Positions 42,931 through 52,718 are shown, counted from the first letter of the stretch. The stretch: DNA of 64,000 bases from Nocardia albiluteola (GCF_018860155.1 NZ_JAHKNI010000004.1:592678-656677); one strand, 5' to 3'. Made by a program: numbers and translations. Notes: a model not told the origin generated them from the sequence alone.

Positions 42931-43844
42931 TGTTCACCCCTCCGTCCCATCCGCAGCTGCAGATACGTCAGCAGCAGCAGAATCGCGAACAGCACCCAGG
43001 CCAGCGCCGACGCGTAGCCGAGATCGTCGAACTGGAAGGCGTTCTGGAACAGCATCATCCCGAAGATGTAGGTGCCCGATTCGGGCCCGCCGGCGCCGCC
43101 GGTCAGCACGTATGCCTGATCGAAGACCTGGAACGAGTTGATGATCGAGATCACGAACACGAACCCGAGCGCGGGCCGGATCAGCGGCACGACGACCGAG
43201 ATGAATCGCCGGAAGCCCCCGGCCCCGTCGATCTTCGCGGCATCGATCAGATCCTCGGGCACGCCCTGCATCGCGGCCAGCAGCACAGCCGCGGCGAATG
43301 GCACGCTCTTCCAGATGCTGACCACGCACAGCGATACCAGCGCCCAGTGCGGATCGGTCAGCCATGGGACGGCTGGAATACCGAACCATCCCAGGATCGC
43401 GTTCACCACGCCGATATCGGAGTCGAACATGTAATGCCACACCACCGCCATAGCCGCGACGGAGGACACCAGCGGCAGGAACATCACGCTACGAAAGAAC
43501 CCGATACCCTTGACTTTCGCGTTCAGTGCCCCAGCCACCGCCAGGCTGATCACCACCGCCGGCACCACCGTGGCGACGGTGAATATCACTGTGTTGACCA
43601 GCGCGACATAGAACATGCGGTCGCCGGTGAACAGCCGCCGGTAATTCTGAATTCCGACGAATCGCGGCGGATGGAACAGGTCCCACCGCTGGAAGCTCAA
43701 ATACAGCGAGAACGCCAGCGGGATCAGCAGGAAGATCAGCACCGCAAGCAGATTCGGCACGATGAACCGCCGTCCGGCCGCGGCCCGCTTGCGGGTCAGC
43801 CCCGAACGCGGTCGCGGAATGGTCCGCTCCTGCACCGCGGTCAT
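42927..43844 (-). CDS. Sugar ABC transporter permease, MalF/UgpA type
   Basis: 305 residues from ATG at 43844. The N-terminus is basic (RPRSGLTRKRAAAGRR), followed by FIVPNLLAVLIFLLIPLAFS and further spans. The EAA motif reads EDLIDAAKIDGAGGFRRFIS. It pairs with the second permease to form the channel. It overlaps the 3' end of the lipoprotein gene by four bases (ATGA) and the second permease start by four, so the three are strictly co-translated. Confidence 0.9.
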   Translation of the reverse strand: MTAVQERTIPRPRSGLTRKRAAAGRRFIVPNLLAVLIFLLIPLAFSLYLSFQRWDLFHPPRFVGIQNYRRLFTGDRMFYVALVNTVIFTVATVVPAVVISLAVAGALNAKVKGIGFFRSVMFLPLVSSVAAMAVVWHYMFDSDIGVVNAILGWFGIPAVPWLTDPHWALVSLCVVSIWKSVPFAAAVLLAAMQGVPEDLIDAAKIDGAGGFRRFISVVVPLIRPALGFVFVISIINSFQVFDQAYVLTGGAGGPESGTYIFGMMLFQNAFQFDDLGYASALAWVLFAILLLLTYLQLRMGRRGEQ

Positions 43845-45151
43845 TCCGTCCCCCTGAGTAGATCGTTGATGTGACTGGTCACATCGCCCTTGAAATATGT
43901 CGCGGGCGCCGCACCGCGCAGGATGCGATCCGAGGCGCGACTGAACGCGTCGTCGACGCGCAGCCAGTTCGGTGTCACCGGAATGCCGTTCGAATTCGAG
44001 GGCCCGCCGGTAAGGACCTCGAGGTTGCGAATCCGACTGTGTGCGCTCGCGAATCCGGGGGAGTGCAGCACCGACTCGAGCACGGGCACGAACAAGCCCG
44101 AATCGGCCACGGCCTTCTGTCCCTCGGGCCCGGTGGCGAACTTCACGAATTCCCAGGCCAGATCCTTGCGCGGGCTGGCGGCCGAGATGCCCAGGCCCGT
44201 GGCGCCGATATCGGATTTCGCGCCCTGCCCGTGCGGGCCGACCGGCAGCACGGTGATGTCGAAATCCAGGTCTGGGGTGGTGAGCATCGCCTGGTACTGC
44301 CAGTGTCCGGTAAGCACCATGGCGGCCTTGCCCTGAGAGAACAGCTCGATGGAGGGCAGCGCCTCCGAATTGCTCGAGGGCGGCGCAACCTTGTGGCGCA
44401 CCGACAGATCCGCGTAGAACTGGAAGCCCTCGATGAAATTGTCGCCGTCGATACCGGCCCGCTGCGGGTCGATCGCGGGGATGAACCACTGCCCGCCGTT
44501 GTTCATCCCGAAGATCGCCGCCGAATACCGCGGCACCGGCCAGGCGTCGACGAAACCCCACTGGGTAGTCTTGCCCGAGGAGTCGCGCTTGGTCAGTGCC
44601 TTCGCCGCGGCGAGGAATTCGTCGAAGGTCCAGGCATCCTGCCAACGCGCGGGCGGCGGCGCGACACCGGCCTGCTCGAACAGTTTCTTGTTGTAATACA
44701 GGAAGATCCCGGCCCACTGCTCGGGCAGCACGTACTGCCCGCCCCGATAGCGGAACAGCTCGTACAGTGCGGGCTCGCCGTCCTGCCGCAGGACCGCAGC
44801 GTGCGCGGGATCCTTGTCCAGGTAGGTGTTGAGGTTCTCGAGGATGCCCAATTCCACGAAGTGCGAATAGGACTCCCACTGCATCAGCACATCGGGGCAT
44901 TTGCCGCCCGCGGCGTAGGTGAGGATCTGCTGACTCGGATCGGGGCCGGACATCTGTACCTGGATCTTGATGTCCGGCCGCAGCTTCGAGAACGCCTCGA
45001 TGATCTGCATTCGTACGCGGGCCTCGTCGGGCGCGGCCTGGAAGAAGAACGTCAGCGCATCGGACTGGGACCCGCATCCGGCCAGGTTGGGGACGGCGAG
45101 GGCCGCAGCCGCTGCGGCACCGCCACGAAACAGATCACGCCGGTTGAGCAT
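43841..45151 (-). CDS. Sugar-binding lipoprotein of an ABC importer
   Basis: 436 residues, ATG with GGAGGG upstream. The signal has a twin-arginine-like NRRDLFRGG start and a lipobox ending PNLAGC (C26), so it is exported and lipid-anchored. The mature part is a family-1 extracellular solute-binding protein: DEARVRMQIIEAFSKLRPDI, CPDVLMQWESYSHFVELGIL, DLAWEFVKFATGPEGQKAV. It delivers a sugar to the two permeases encoded downstream. It starts 93 bp after the P450 stop in the same orientation; the gap holds only its ribosome-binding site, with no recognised promoter. Confidence 0.9.
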   Translation of the reverse strand: MLNRRDLFRGGAAAAAALAVPNLAGCGSQSDALTFFFQAAPDEARVRMQIIEAFSKLRPDIKIQVQMSGPDPSQQILTYAAGGKCPDVLMQWESYSHFVELGILENLNTYLDKDPAHAAVLRQDGEPALYELFRYRGGQYVLPEQWAGIFLYYNKKLFEQAGVAPPPARWQDAWTFDEFLAAAKALTKRDSSGKTTQWGFVDAWPVPRYSAAIFGMNNGGQWFIPAIDPQRAGIDGDNFIEGFQFYADLSVRHKVAPPSSNSEALPSIELFSQGKAAMVLTGHWQYQAMLTTPDLDFDITVLPVGPHGQGAKSDIGATGLGISAASPRKDLAWEFVKFATGPEGQKAVADSGLFVPVLESVLHSPGFASAHSRIRNLEVLTGGPSNSNGIPVTPNWLRVDDAFSRASDRILRGAAPATYFKGDVTSHINDLLRGTE

Positions 45152-45244
45152 CGTTGCCCTCCTGTATCAGGTGGGGACGAACCGACGCTCACCGTAACCG
45201 ATCTCACACTCCGTTCGCAGGAACTCTGGCATTCCCGCGCACGT

Positions 45245-46474
45245 TCAGCGCGGCGCCTCCAGATACACCGGCAGCGCGGTGTGCCCGTTCGAGATGAAGC
45301 TGCCCAGCTTCGCCAATGCGCCTGGGTCCGTGGCGAATTGCAGATCCGGGAACCGGGTGAACAACGCGGGCAGCGCGATCGATGCCTCGAGCCGCGCCAG
45401 CGGCGACCCGACGCAGTGGTGCGCGCCGTGCCCGAAGGCCAGATGCTGATCCTTGGTGGTGCGCAGCGGATCGAATTCTCCGGCCGTCTCGCCGTGCACC
45501 TTCGGGTCGCGGTTGGCCCCGGCATACGAGGCCAGGATCGCCTCGCCCTTGGCAATGGTGATGCCGTCGATCTCGATGTCCTCCACCGCATACCGCAGTG
45601 GCAGGTGGGCGACGGGGGCCTCGAAGCGCAACGTCTCCTCGATGACATCGGCCCAGGAGATCCGCTCGGCGACCACGTCCGCGCGCAGCCGCGGATGCGT
45701 CAGCAGCGTGTAGATCGCCTGGTCGAGCAGGTTCACCGTCGTCTCGTGACCGGCGTTCACCACCAGCATGAGGGTCTCGACGAGTTCCTTCTCGTTCAGT
45801 CGAGAGCCGTCCTCGTCCAGCGCCTCGAGCAGCGCGGTCGTGAGATCGTCGCCGGGGTTGTCGCGGCGGTAGGCGACGAGTTGCCCGACCAGACCGAACA
45901 TTTCGACATAGTTGGCCATCGCCTGCTCGGGGGTGAGCGAGCCGTCGAAGAACCCGTCCACGCAGCGATGGATGTCGGCGTCCAGATGTGCTGGTACGCC
46001 GATCAACTCGCTGATCACGCGGATCGGCACCGGATAGGCGTACCGGGCACGCAGATCCACCGATTCCCCGCGCGGGGTCGCCGCGAGGCCGTCGAGCAGG
46101 CCCGTGGTGATCTCCTCGATGCGCGGGCGCAGGGCCTGGGTGCGCCGGTTGGTGAAGGTGGGGGCGACCAGGCGGCGGAGCCTGCGGTGATCGGCGCCGT
46201 ATGCGGTGAACATGTTCTCCGCGATGATCCACGGCAGCAGCGGCCAGGCCTCGGTGATCTCGCCGTTGACGAAGGCCGCCCAGTGCTGGCGCGGATCCTT
46301 GGACACCCGCGGGTCGGCGAGCAGGCTGCGCAGCGCGGCCGCATCGGTCACCGACCAGGCGGGCACGCCGCCGGGCAGTTCGACCAGGGCGACGGGCCCG
46401 CGGGCGCGAATCCGCGCCGACTCGCCCTGGATGTCGACGCCGCTGGTATCCAGGACGATTCGTTCGTTCCCCAT
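45245..46474 (-). CDS. Cytochrome P450, CYP154-like
   Basis: 409 residues. ATG at 46474 was chosen because GAGGAG lies six bases upstream; a GTG one codon earlier is too close. I-helix oxygen-binding motif NAGHETT, ExxR in [10 protein letters not shown] and heme-binding [10 protein letters not shown] are all intact. The N-terminal text ([41 protein letters not shown]) resembles the Streptomyces CYP154 family, which usually lies beside a CYP157 gene, as here. Soluble class I P450 needing ferredoxin; none is encoded nearby. Substrate unknown. The conservon genes that often accompany this pair are absent. Confidence 0.85.
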   Translation of the reverse strand: MGNERIVLDTSGVDIQGESARIRARGPVALVELPGGVPAWSVTDAAALRSLLADPRVSKDPRQHWAAFVNGEITEAWPLLPWIIAENMFTAYGADHRRLRRLVAPTFTNRRTQALRPRIEEITTGLLDGLAATPRGESVDLRARYAYPVPIRVISELIGVPAHLDADIHRCVDGFFDGSLTPEQAMANYVEMFGLVGQLVAYRRDNPGDDLTTALLEALDEDGSRLNEKELVETLMLVVNAGHETTVNLLDQAIYTLLTHPRLRADVVAERISWADVIEETLRFEAPVAHLPLRYAVEDIEIDGITIAKGEAILASYAGANRDPKVHGETAGEFDPLRTTKDQHLAFGHGAHHCVGSPLARLEASIALPALFTRFPDLQFATDPGALAKLGSFISNGHTALPVYLEAPR

Positions 46475-46484
46475 CACGTACTCC

Positions 46485-47729
46485 TCAGACCACGTTCAAT
46501 GCTGGTGACTTCGGGAAGGTTACCGGCAGCGCGGCCATCGCTCGATGGAAAGGCCCTGGACGCCAGGTCAATTCGTCCTTGGGCACGGCGAGCTGTAGCT
46601 CCGGAAGCGCATCGAGCAGCTGATCGATGGCGTCCTGCACCACCAGGTACGCCACCGACCGGGCCGGGCAGGCGTGCGGGCCGCCGCCCCAGGCCAGATG
46701 CGAGCGATTGCCGGTCCGGTCACCGCCGGAGATCATGGGGTCGTTGTTGGAGCCCGCCAGGCTGATCACGACCGGCTGATTCGCGGGCAGCCAGGTGTTG
46801 TCGATCAGGATCGGCTGGCGCGGGAAGGTGATGGAGAAGTTCGCCATCGGCGGATCGTTGAACAGCACCTCGTCCAGCGCGTCGCGGGTGGACATGCTGC
46901 CGGCCAGGAAGCCGCCCGCGAACCGGTCGTCGGTGAGCATCAGCAGCAGGGTGTTGGAGATCAGGTTCGTCTGCGGCTCGATCGCCGCGCCGTAGAAGCT
47001 GATCAGGTTGGCGAGCATCTCCTCGTCGTTCAGGCCCGCGGGGTGATGGGCCAGGCGCGAGGTGACGTCGTCGCCGGGTTCGTTGCGACGCAGCGCGATC
47101 AGTTCCAGCAGCGCCTCGCTCAGGTGTTGCATGCCCCACGCGGCGTTGACCGTGTCGAACAGCGCGGCCATGCCGGTCGCCACGCGCTGGCCCAACTCGG
47201 GCGAACAGCCCACCATCTGGTTGAGCACCTCGAAGACCAGCGGAAAGGCGTACTGTCCCTGCAGGTCCGCGGTGCCGTCCTGGCAGAAGGTGTTGATCAG
47301 CGGAATTGCGATGCGCTCGACCGTGGAATGCAGTGCGTGCAGATCGATTCCGTCGATGGCGTGGACGTATGCCTGCCGGTAGCGCGCATGGGTCGGGCCG
47401 GAGTTGCGCAGCGCGTTCGGATACCACTGCATCATCGGCCGCACCGGGCAGTCCGCCGGCACGGAGTCCTGCCACTTGCGGGGGTCGGCCGGAAAGTGCT
47501 CGGGGTCGTTGAGGATTCGCAGCGCCGTGCGATAGCCGATGACCAGCGTGGCCGGGACACCCGGCGACAGCTCGATCGGCACCAGCGAGCCGTGCTGGTG
47601 GCGCATCGAACGGTAGGTGCCGTGCGGGTCGGCCGCGAACTCCGGTGTGTCCAGCAGGATCCGGGGATCGCCGGAGGCCATGGGCGACCCGTGCTGGACG
47701 GGGCAGATTCCAGGCGATGGCGTGGTCAC
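46485..47729 (-). CDS. Cytochrome P450, CYP157-like, lacking ExxR
   Basis: 414 residues from GTG at 47729 with GAGGA upstream. The heme-binding loop is present ([14 protein letters not shown]354). The normally invariant ExxR of helix K reads EVLF (287-290) in [16 protein letters not shown], so the arginine is missing. The I-helix lacks AGxxT and reads [11 protein letters not shown]. Both deviations are known for CYP157 of Streptomyces, whose members depart from ExxR, and the DPP-xAN text after it fits that family. It is followed 10 bp later by a CYP154-like gene in the same order as in conservons. Reduced or altered catalysis is possible. Confidence 0.8.
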   Translation of the reverse strand: MTTPSPGICPVQHGSPMASGDPRILLDTPEFAADPHGTYRSMRHQHGSLVPIELSPGVPATLVIGYRTALRILNDPEHFPADPRKWQDSVPADCPVRPMMQWYPNALRNSGPTHARYRQAYVHAIDGIDLHALHSTVERIAIPLINTFCQDGTADLQGQYAFPLVFEVLNQMVGCSPELGQRVATGMAALFDTVNAAWGMQHLSEALLELIALRRNEPGDDVTSRLAHHPAGLNDEEMLANLISFYGAAIEPQTNLISNTLLLMLTDDRFAGGFLAGSMSTRDALDEVLFNDPPMANFSITFPRQPILIDNTWLPANQPVVISLAGSNNDPMISGGDRTGNRSHLAWGGGPHACPARSVAYLVVQDAIDQLLDALPELQLAVPKDELTWRPGPFHRAMAALPVTFPKSPALNVV

Positions 47730-47854
47730 ATTTCCTCACAACCGTTGCAGGACAGTATGCTTCGACCCACCGGCCGACACCCCCGGCCGGTCGCCGGAAG
47801 CCGGACAACCGCCCCAGACTAACAGCACCCCTCGGCTCGCCGCTGCCTCAGGAT

Positions 47855-47875
47855 GGTTCCGTTCGGAACCGAACG
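47855..47875. promoter_or_regulatory. Overlapping inverted repeats, operator-like
   Basis: GGTTCC-GTTC-GGAACC overlaps CGTTCGG-AA-CCGAACG; both are perfect. About 130 bp upstream of the P450 start and about 340 bp from the phospholipase start. Size and symmetry suit a TetR/MarR-type repressor, none of which is encoded nearby. Confidence 0.4.
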
Positions 47876-47904
47876 TTTGCCGTGGGCTGTCCGGTTTGCC
47901 GGAT

Positions 47905-47918
47905 CCGCACATGTGCGG
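47905..47918. promoter_or_regulatory. Perfect 14-bp palindrome CCGCACATGTGCGG
   Basis: A perfect palindrome 30 bp from the preceding operator-like repeat, in the same divergent region. Possible regulator site; the regulator is unknown. Confidence 0.35.
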
Positions 47919-48211
47919 AGATTGTTGGGAAATTCGCAGCGAAGTGTGCGGCCGTTGTTCTTTCACTGGTCGCTTGACGGGATATGTGACCGTGGTTATG
48001 GCGCATCGCCTATCGCGCATTGCCTATGGCGTGTTCACCGGACCGGCACTGTGAATTCATTCTTCCCATCCGTTCGGGATTACCGAGTGTAACGCTGCGG
48101 CTGCGAATATTTCGTTGTTCGGCGACGTCGTCTCTCGGCCACACACAACACCGCCTCGAGTATCCGCGGTGAATTCCCGCCCCATATCGAACGAATGCGG
48201 AACGGAGACCG

Positions 48212-50410
48212 ATGAACGGGAAATCGGGCCCCACGAGGCGGACTATGCTCGGCGGTATGATGGCCGCCGGTCTGGCCGGAGCGGGCGCGCTGTACGGGCA
48301 TGCGGGCGAGGCCGACGCCGCGCCGATAGCCGATTCGAGTGCTGGGCCGGGCCCGACGGGCAGCCTCGCCGACGTCAGGCACGTCGTGATTCTCATGCAG
48401 GAGAATCGATCCTTCGACCATTACTTCGGCACCATGGCGGGAGTTCGCGGCTTCGGTGACAGCACCCCGGTGCGGTTGCGATCCGCGGATGCGTCCGATC
48501 CCGTGCCGAATCCGCTGCGCGAGCTGTTCGCCGGAATGGGCACCGGCAGCGCGACTGTGGGCACTGCGACGCCGCGGCGCGGGGAAGGCACGGTATTCGC
48601 CCAGCCCGATCCGGCCAGCGGTGTCGGCTACCGGATGCCGTTCCACATCGATACCCGTGCGGTGGACGGCCAGGACTGGGGCGAGCTGGACCACGGCTGG
48701 CCCAGGACGCACGAGGCGTGGGCGGGCGGGCGGTACGACCGCTGGGTGCCGGCCAAGACGGACCGTACGATGGGGTACTTCACCGAGGCCGACATCCCGT
48801 TCCATCGGGCTCTGGCCAAGGCGTTCACCATCTGCGACAACTACTTCTGCTCGGTGCAGGGACCCACCACCCCGAATCGGCTCTACCACTGGACCGGAAC
48901 CATCGATCCCGGTGGCAGTCACGGGGGCCCGGCCACCGGCAATCCGAGCGACTACGCGCCCGTCTTCAGCTGGACGACCTATCCCGAACGCCTGCAGGCG
49001 GCTGGGATCTCCTGGCAGGTCTATGCCAACGACGTCGTCGGCGACGACGTCGACAACCATCCCTTCCTCGGCGACTACGGCGACAATCCGCTGTGGCTGT
49101 TCCACGCTTACCACGACGCGTTGAAGTCCTCGGATCCCGACGTGCGGCAGCTGGCCCAGCGCGCGAATGTCACCGGCGCGTGGCCCCCGGCGAACGGCCA
49201 GGACGGAAAGAACGTGGATTACGTTCTGGAACAGTTCATTACGGCCTGCCGGACCAGCACTGTGCCGCAGGTGTCCTGGATCGTGGCGCCGTACGGCTAC
49301 AGCGAGCATCCGGCGGCGCGCCCGGTGGACGGCGAGGCATACGTCCAGCGGGTGCTGAAGGCGTTGTGGGACAACCCGGAGCTGTGGAGGTCCACGGTCC
49401 TGCTGATCAATTTCGACGAGAACGACGGGCTGTTCGACCATGTAGTGCCGCCGACCGCCCCGCCCGGAACGCCGAATGAGCCACTCCCGCCGGCACAGTC
49501 GGGCGTCGGCACCGCGGCCGCATCGTCGGCCGATCCCGCGACGCTCACCCCGATCGGCCTCGGGCCACGGGTGCCGATGCTGGTCGTCTCGCCCTGGAGC
49601 CGCGGCGGGTGGGTCAATTCCCAAGTGTTCGACCACACCTCGGTGCTGCGGTTCCTCGAGCAGTGGACGGGAGTGAGGGAGCCCAACATCTCCGACTGGC
49701 GGCGCTCGGTATGCGGGGATCTGCTCAGCTGCTTCGATTTCGGCAGGCCCGACACCAGCATTCCGGCGCTGCCCGATGCGAATGTCCTACGGAGGGAGGC
49801 GGATCAGACGCAGGCCAAGCTTCCCATGCCGTCGGCACCTGCCGATCAGGCCATGCCGCACCAGGATCCGGGATCCGCCAAGGCGCGCCCGCTGCCGTAT
49901 CAACCGGTCGCCTGGGCCGAGATCGGAGCGGGAGACCTGACGCTGCACCTGGCGAACCGGGGCCGCGAGGCGGTTCCGTTCCAGGCCTATGCCTATCTGC
50001 CCGTCGGCGGCCCGGCCGTGACCCAGATCGTGGTGCGCGGCGGCGGCTCCACATCTCGGCCGTTCGCCTGGTCCGGGCGGTACGACATCGCGGTGCACGC
50101 CCCCAACGGGTTCCTGTTCGCGGCCGCGGGCGGACCCGATACGGCGGGCATCGAGGTGCGGGCCACGGTCAGCGGCGACCCCGATGCCCCGGAACTCATT
50201 GTGACGGTGCGGAATTCGACCACTGCGACGGCCGATTTCCGGATCGGCAACACGGACCGCTGCACCGTGCGATCCGGCGCCACGCGCGATGTGAGCGTTC
50301 CGGCCTCCGATGGCTGGTACGACCTCACGGTGACCGGAACCGGCGACAATTCCTGGTTCCGCCGCTTCGCCGGTCATCTGGAAGACGGAAGGCCCAGCCG
50401 TACCGGCTGA
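48212..50410 (+). CDS. Phospholipase C, non-hemolytic (phosphocholine-preferring) type, Tat-exported
   Basis: 732 residues, GGAG before the ATG. The twin-arginine signal reads TRRTMLGGMMAAGLAGAGAL. Phosphoesterase motifs follow: HVVILMQENRSFDHYFGTM, PTTPNRLYHWTGTIDPGG, NFDENDGLFDHVVPP and GPRVPMLVVSPWSRGGWVNS. Two C-terminal beta modules (from about 560, QPVAWAEIGAGDLTLHLANR) match the repeats of bacterial phospholipase C (PlcN/Plc of Pseudomonas and mycobacteria). It hydrolyses phospholipid head groups outside the cell and serves phosphate acquisition or virulence. It stands alone, divergent from the P450 genes. Confidence 0.93.
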   Translation: MNGKSGPTRRTMLGGMMAAGLAGAGALYGHAGEADAAPIADSSAGPGPTGSLADVRHVVILMQENRSFDHYFGTMAGVRGFGDSTPVRLRSADASDPVPNPLRELFAGMGTGSATVGTATPRRGEGTVFAQPDPASGVGYRMPFHIDTRAVDGQDWGELDHGWPRTHEAWAGGRYDRWVPAKTDRTMGYFTEADIPFHRALAKAFTICDNYFCSVQGPTTPNRLYHWTGTIDPGGSHGGPATGNPSDYAPVFSWTTYPERLQAAGISWQVYANDVVGDDVDNHPFLGDYGDNPLWLFHAYHDALKSSDPDVRQLAQRANVTGAWPPANGQDGKNVDYVLEQFITACRTSTVPQVSWIVAPYGYSEHPAARPVDGEAYVQRVLKALWDNPELWRSTVLLINFDENDGLFDHVVPPTAPPGTPNEPLPPAQSGVGTAAASSADPATLTPIGLGPRVPMLVVSPWSRGGWVNSQVFDHTSVLRFLEQWTGVREPNISDWRRSVCGDLLSCFDFGRPDTSIPALPDANVLRREADQTQAKLPMPSAPADQAMPHQDPGSAKARPLPYQPVAWAEIGAGDLTLHLANRGREAVPFQAYAYLPVGGPAVTQIVVRGGGSTSRPFAWSGRYDIAVHAPNGFLFAAAGGPDTAGIEVRATVSGDPDAPELIVTVRNSTTATADFRIGNTDRCTVRSGATRDVSVPASDGWYDLTVTGTGDNSWFRRFAGHLEDGRPSRTG

Positions 50411-50708
50411 TCGGCCGACCCTCGACCGCCCGGCGACTGTCCAGGGGCGATGGCGCCGCATCGTGCACCGTGCCCGGTAGACGGCGTGGAGCGTATCTCC
50501 GCCGGACGAGCCGAGTGGACGAGGCGGTAGGCCGAGCGTGCTGCCTGAGTTTGCGGCCGGTCGCACGACGATCGAGTGTTCGGCCGGTCACGCGGCGGTG
50601 GCGGTTGCCAGTGCCGGCGTCCGCCGAGCCGCTCCAGGTTGTGTTCGCGCTCGCGCGGGTACGGCAGGTGGCGGGGGCCGACGCACCCACGGCGGGGCAT
50701 CGGGCAGG

Positions 50709-51515
50709 ATGGGGGGCGTGATCGGAAACCGCACCCAATCCGCGCCGGCCACCCGCACGGTGCGCCCGCCGTCGCCGCATCCGTCGGGAGCGCGCCCGCC
50801 GCGGATCCCGGCCGAGTTCGTGCCCAGGCACGTGGCGCTGGTGATGGACGGCAACGGCCGCTGGGCGCAGGAGCGCGGCCTGCCGCGCACCGCGGGGCAC
50901 GAGCGCGGCGAGGCGGTGCTCATGGACACCGTTGAGGGCTGCATCGAGGTCGGCGTGAAATGGCTTTCCGCCTATGCCTTTTCGACCGAGAACTGGAAGC
51001 GCAGCCCGGACGAGGTGCGCTTCCTGATGGGGTTCAATCGCGACGTGATCCGCCGCCGCCGCGACGAGATGCACGAGATGGGCGTTCGGGTGCGCTGGGC
51101 GGGGCGGCGGCCGCGGTTGTGGCGCAGCGTGATCAAGGAACTCGAGATCGCGGAGGAGCTCACCAAGGACAACACGGTGATGACCCTGACGATGTGCGTC
51201 AACTACGGCGGCCGCGCCGAAATCGTGGACGCCGCAAGGGAAATCGCGCGACGGGCGGCGGCGGGGGAGCTGGACCCGGAACGGATCAGCGAGGCGACCT
51301 TCGGCAAATTCCTCGACGAGCCCGATATGCCGGATGTGGACCTGTTCCTGCGCCCGTCCGGCGAACTGCGCAGCTCGAACTTCCTGATCTGGCAGTCGGC
51401 GTACGCCGAGTTCGTGTACCAGAACACCCTGTTTCCCGACTTCGACCGGCGCAATCTCTGGGAGGCGTGCCTCGAGTACGCCAAGCGTGACCGGCGCTTC
51501 GGGGGCGTCAAATGA
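50709..51515 (+). CDS. uppS: Isoprenyl transferase (undecaprenyl/decaprenyl diphosphate synthase)
   Basis: 268 residues from ATG at 50709; a GTG at 50718 is an alternative start. The cis-prenyltransferase motifs are complete: [20 protein letters not shown] with the catalytic Asp, [32 protein letters not shown], and [20 protein letters not shown] with AYAEF. It extends short prenyl diphosphates with isopentenyl diphosphate to make the lipid carrier for peptidoglycan and arabinogalactan. The gene order with zur/smtB and glyS matches mycobacteria (Rv2361c region), but recO is not seen and a phospholipase gene lies upstream instead. Confidence 0.93.
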   Translation: MGGVIGNRTQSAPATRTVRPPSPHPSGARPPRIPAEFVPRHVALVMDGNGRWAQERGLPRTAGHERGEAVLMDTVEGCIEVGVKWLSAYAFSTENWKRSPDEVRFLMGFNRDVIRRRRDEMHEMGVRVRWAGRRPRLWRSVIKELEIAEELTKDNTVMTLTMCVNYGGRAEIVDAAREIARRAAAGELDPERISEATFGKFLDEPDMPDVDLFLRPSGELRSSNFLIWQSAYAEFVYQNTLFPDFDRRNLWEACLEYAKRDRRFGGVK

Positions 51516-51916
51516 GCGAGGCGACGACCGAGGACCTCGAGGCCCGCGCGGGCGCCGTTCTGGCCCATTTCGGCGGGGTGGACGTGCGCGTCGAGGAGGC
51601 TGCCCTGGGCTTCGAGTACGAGGGCGCGCTGTGCTCGCTGCGTGCGGTGAATCTCGCCCCCGGCCTGGACGTGCTCACCCTGACGGCGGTGCTGGCCTGG
51701 GACCGCCCGCTCAAGCCGCAGCTGCACAAGCGCGTGGCCGACCGCAACAATGCGCTGCAGTTCGGCTCGCTGACGCTCATCAGCCGCGACAAGCTGGCGG
51801 ATGTCATTCTGCGCTATACGTTTCCGGCCGCGGGGCTGGACGACGAGGCACTGGCGACGATGCTGCTGCTGGTTCTCTCGGGTGCGGGCAGGGCGCGTCA
51901 GGGGCTGGTGCCGTAA
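51512..51916 (+). CDS. YbjN-like small protein
   Basis: 134 residues, coupled to uppS by ATGA. It is soluble, with alternating strands and helices: [60 protein letters not shown]. This pattern resembles the YbjN / type III chaperone-like fold common in actinobacteria. Biochemical role unknown. The overlap with uppS suggests co-expression with lipid-carrier synthesis. Confidence 0.6.
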   Translation: MSEATTEDLEARAGAVLAHFGGVDVRVEEAALGFEYEGALCSLRAVNLAPGLDVLTLTAVLAWDRPLKPQLHKRVADRNNALQFGSLTLISRDKLADVILRYTFPAAGLDDEALATMLLLVLSGAGRARQGLVP

Positions 51917-52009
51917 TCCTTTGCCGTACTGGAATTTCCGTAATGGAGTATTCCAAAAGCATTGTGCGGCAATAATTTCCGGCTCACACATTCGTGTACT
52001 GTGAGCGAT

Positions 52010-52064
52010 ACCTCCTTCCGAGGGGCGGTGGACCAGGTCCATACACCGCGCCCAGGAAGGAGGT
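52010..52064 (+). promoter_or_regulatory. Hairpin that would hide the Shine-Dalgarno of the 40-aa gene
   Basis: ACCTCCTTCC at 52010-52019 is the perfect complement of GGAAGGAGGT at 52055-52064, which contains the ribosome-binding site. Inside, GGGCGGTG can pair with CACCGCGCCC (bulged), and GGACC-A-GGTCC is palindromic. The RNA would fold into one long stem masking the AGGAGG. Confidence 0.7.
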
Positions 52065-52071
52065 GGTGGGT

Positions 52072-52194
52072 ATGGCGAAACATCGCCGGGCAAAGAGCAA
52101 TGCCCCGGTCGATTACGGCATCTGCTTTGGTATAGCTGCCGTGATCGCCGGGGCGTTTCTGCTGGTCCGCTGGTTGATCTGGCGGGCTAGGTAA
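52072..52194 (+). CDS. Small single-span membrane protein (40 aa)
   Basis: 40 residues from ATG at 52072, with AAGGAGG at a good distance. The N-terminus is basic (AKHRRAKSNAP), followed by one hydrophobic span (GICFGIAAVIAGAFLLVRWL) and IWRAR at the end. No known family. The ribosome-binding site lies in the 3' arm of a long perfect hairpin (52010-52064), so translation may be switched by RNA structure. It lies between the YbjN-like gene and the zinc regulators but is transcribed towards them. A longer frame starting near 51994 is open but would translate the hairpin itself and has no ribosome-binding site. Confidence 0.6.
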   Translation: MAKHRRAKSNAPVDYGICFGIAAVIAGAFLLVRWLIWRAR

Positions 52195-52301
52195 GCGCCC
52201 TAGCACACCTGGTGGGGCGTCGGGAGCAACCGGCGCTTCACCCCAGCATCACTTTCGTGACAGGGCCGACTATACCTTGTCTCGCCCGCCGTCGTCGAGA
52301 A

Positions 52302-52715
52302 TCATGCACGCGACGCGCAGCACTCCCCGCACGTGCCGAAGACCTCCATGGTGTGGCTGATATCGGTGAAACCGTGCTGTCCCGCAACGTTTTCCGCCCA
52401 TGCCTCCACCGTCGGCCCCTCCACCTCCACCGTCCGGCCGCAGTGGCGGCAGACCAGATGGTGATGATGCCCCTTGGAGCACTGCCGGTACACCGATTCG
52501 CCGGTGTCGGTGCGCAGCACGTCCACCAGGCCCGCGTCCGCCAGCGACTGGAGCGTGCGGTAGACGGTGGTCAGGCCGATGCCCTCGCCCCGGCGGCGCA
52601 GCTCGTCGTGTAGCTCCTGGGCGGACCGGAACTCCTCGATATCGTCCAGCAGCGCGGCGATGGCGCTGCGCTGCCGGGTGCTCCGGACGCCCACGGACTT
52701 CTGTGCCGTGTCCAC
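52302..52715 (-). CDS. zur: Zinc uptake regulator Zur (FurB), Fur family
   Basis: 137 residues from GTG at 52715. The winged-helix part reads RSTRQRSAIAALLDDIEEFR and GIGLTTVYRTLQSLADAGLV. Metal ligands include QCSKGHHHHLVCRHCGRTVE and the C-terminal CGECC, the structural zinc site of Zur. It represses zinc uptake genes when zinc is abundant. It follows smtB by 3 bp in the same operon, the arrangement of Rv2358-furB in mycobacteria; SmtB would relieve repression when zinc rises. Confidence 0.9.
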   Translation of the reverse strand: MDTAQKSVGVRSTRQRSAIAALLDDIEEFRSAQELHDELRRRGEGIGLTTVYRTLQSLADAGLVDVLRTDTGESVYRQCSKGHHHHLVCRHCGRTVEVEGPTVEAWAENVAGQHGFTDISHTMEVFGTCGECCASRA

Positions 52716-52718
52716 TCC

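Larger units (their letters stand above)
47730..48211. other. Intergenic region between divergent P450 and phospholipase C genes
   Basis: 482 bp with no convincing gene. It contains operator-like palindromes (47855-47875 and 47905-47918, listed separately). The two divergent promoters must lie here, but no unambiguous -35/-10 pair was found. Confidence 0.6.

Noticed and set aside
43871..46765. Plus-strand open frame of 964 codons across the lipoprotein and P450 genes
   Set aside because: Spans two clear minus-strand genes and lacks motifs.
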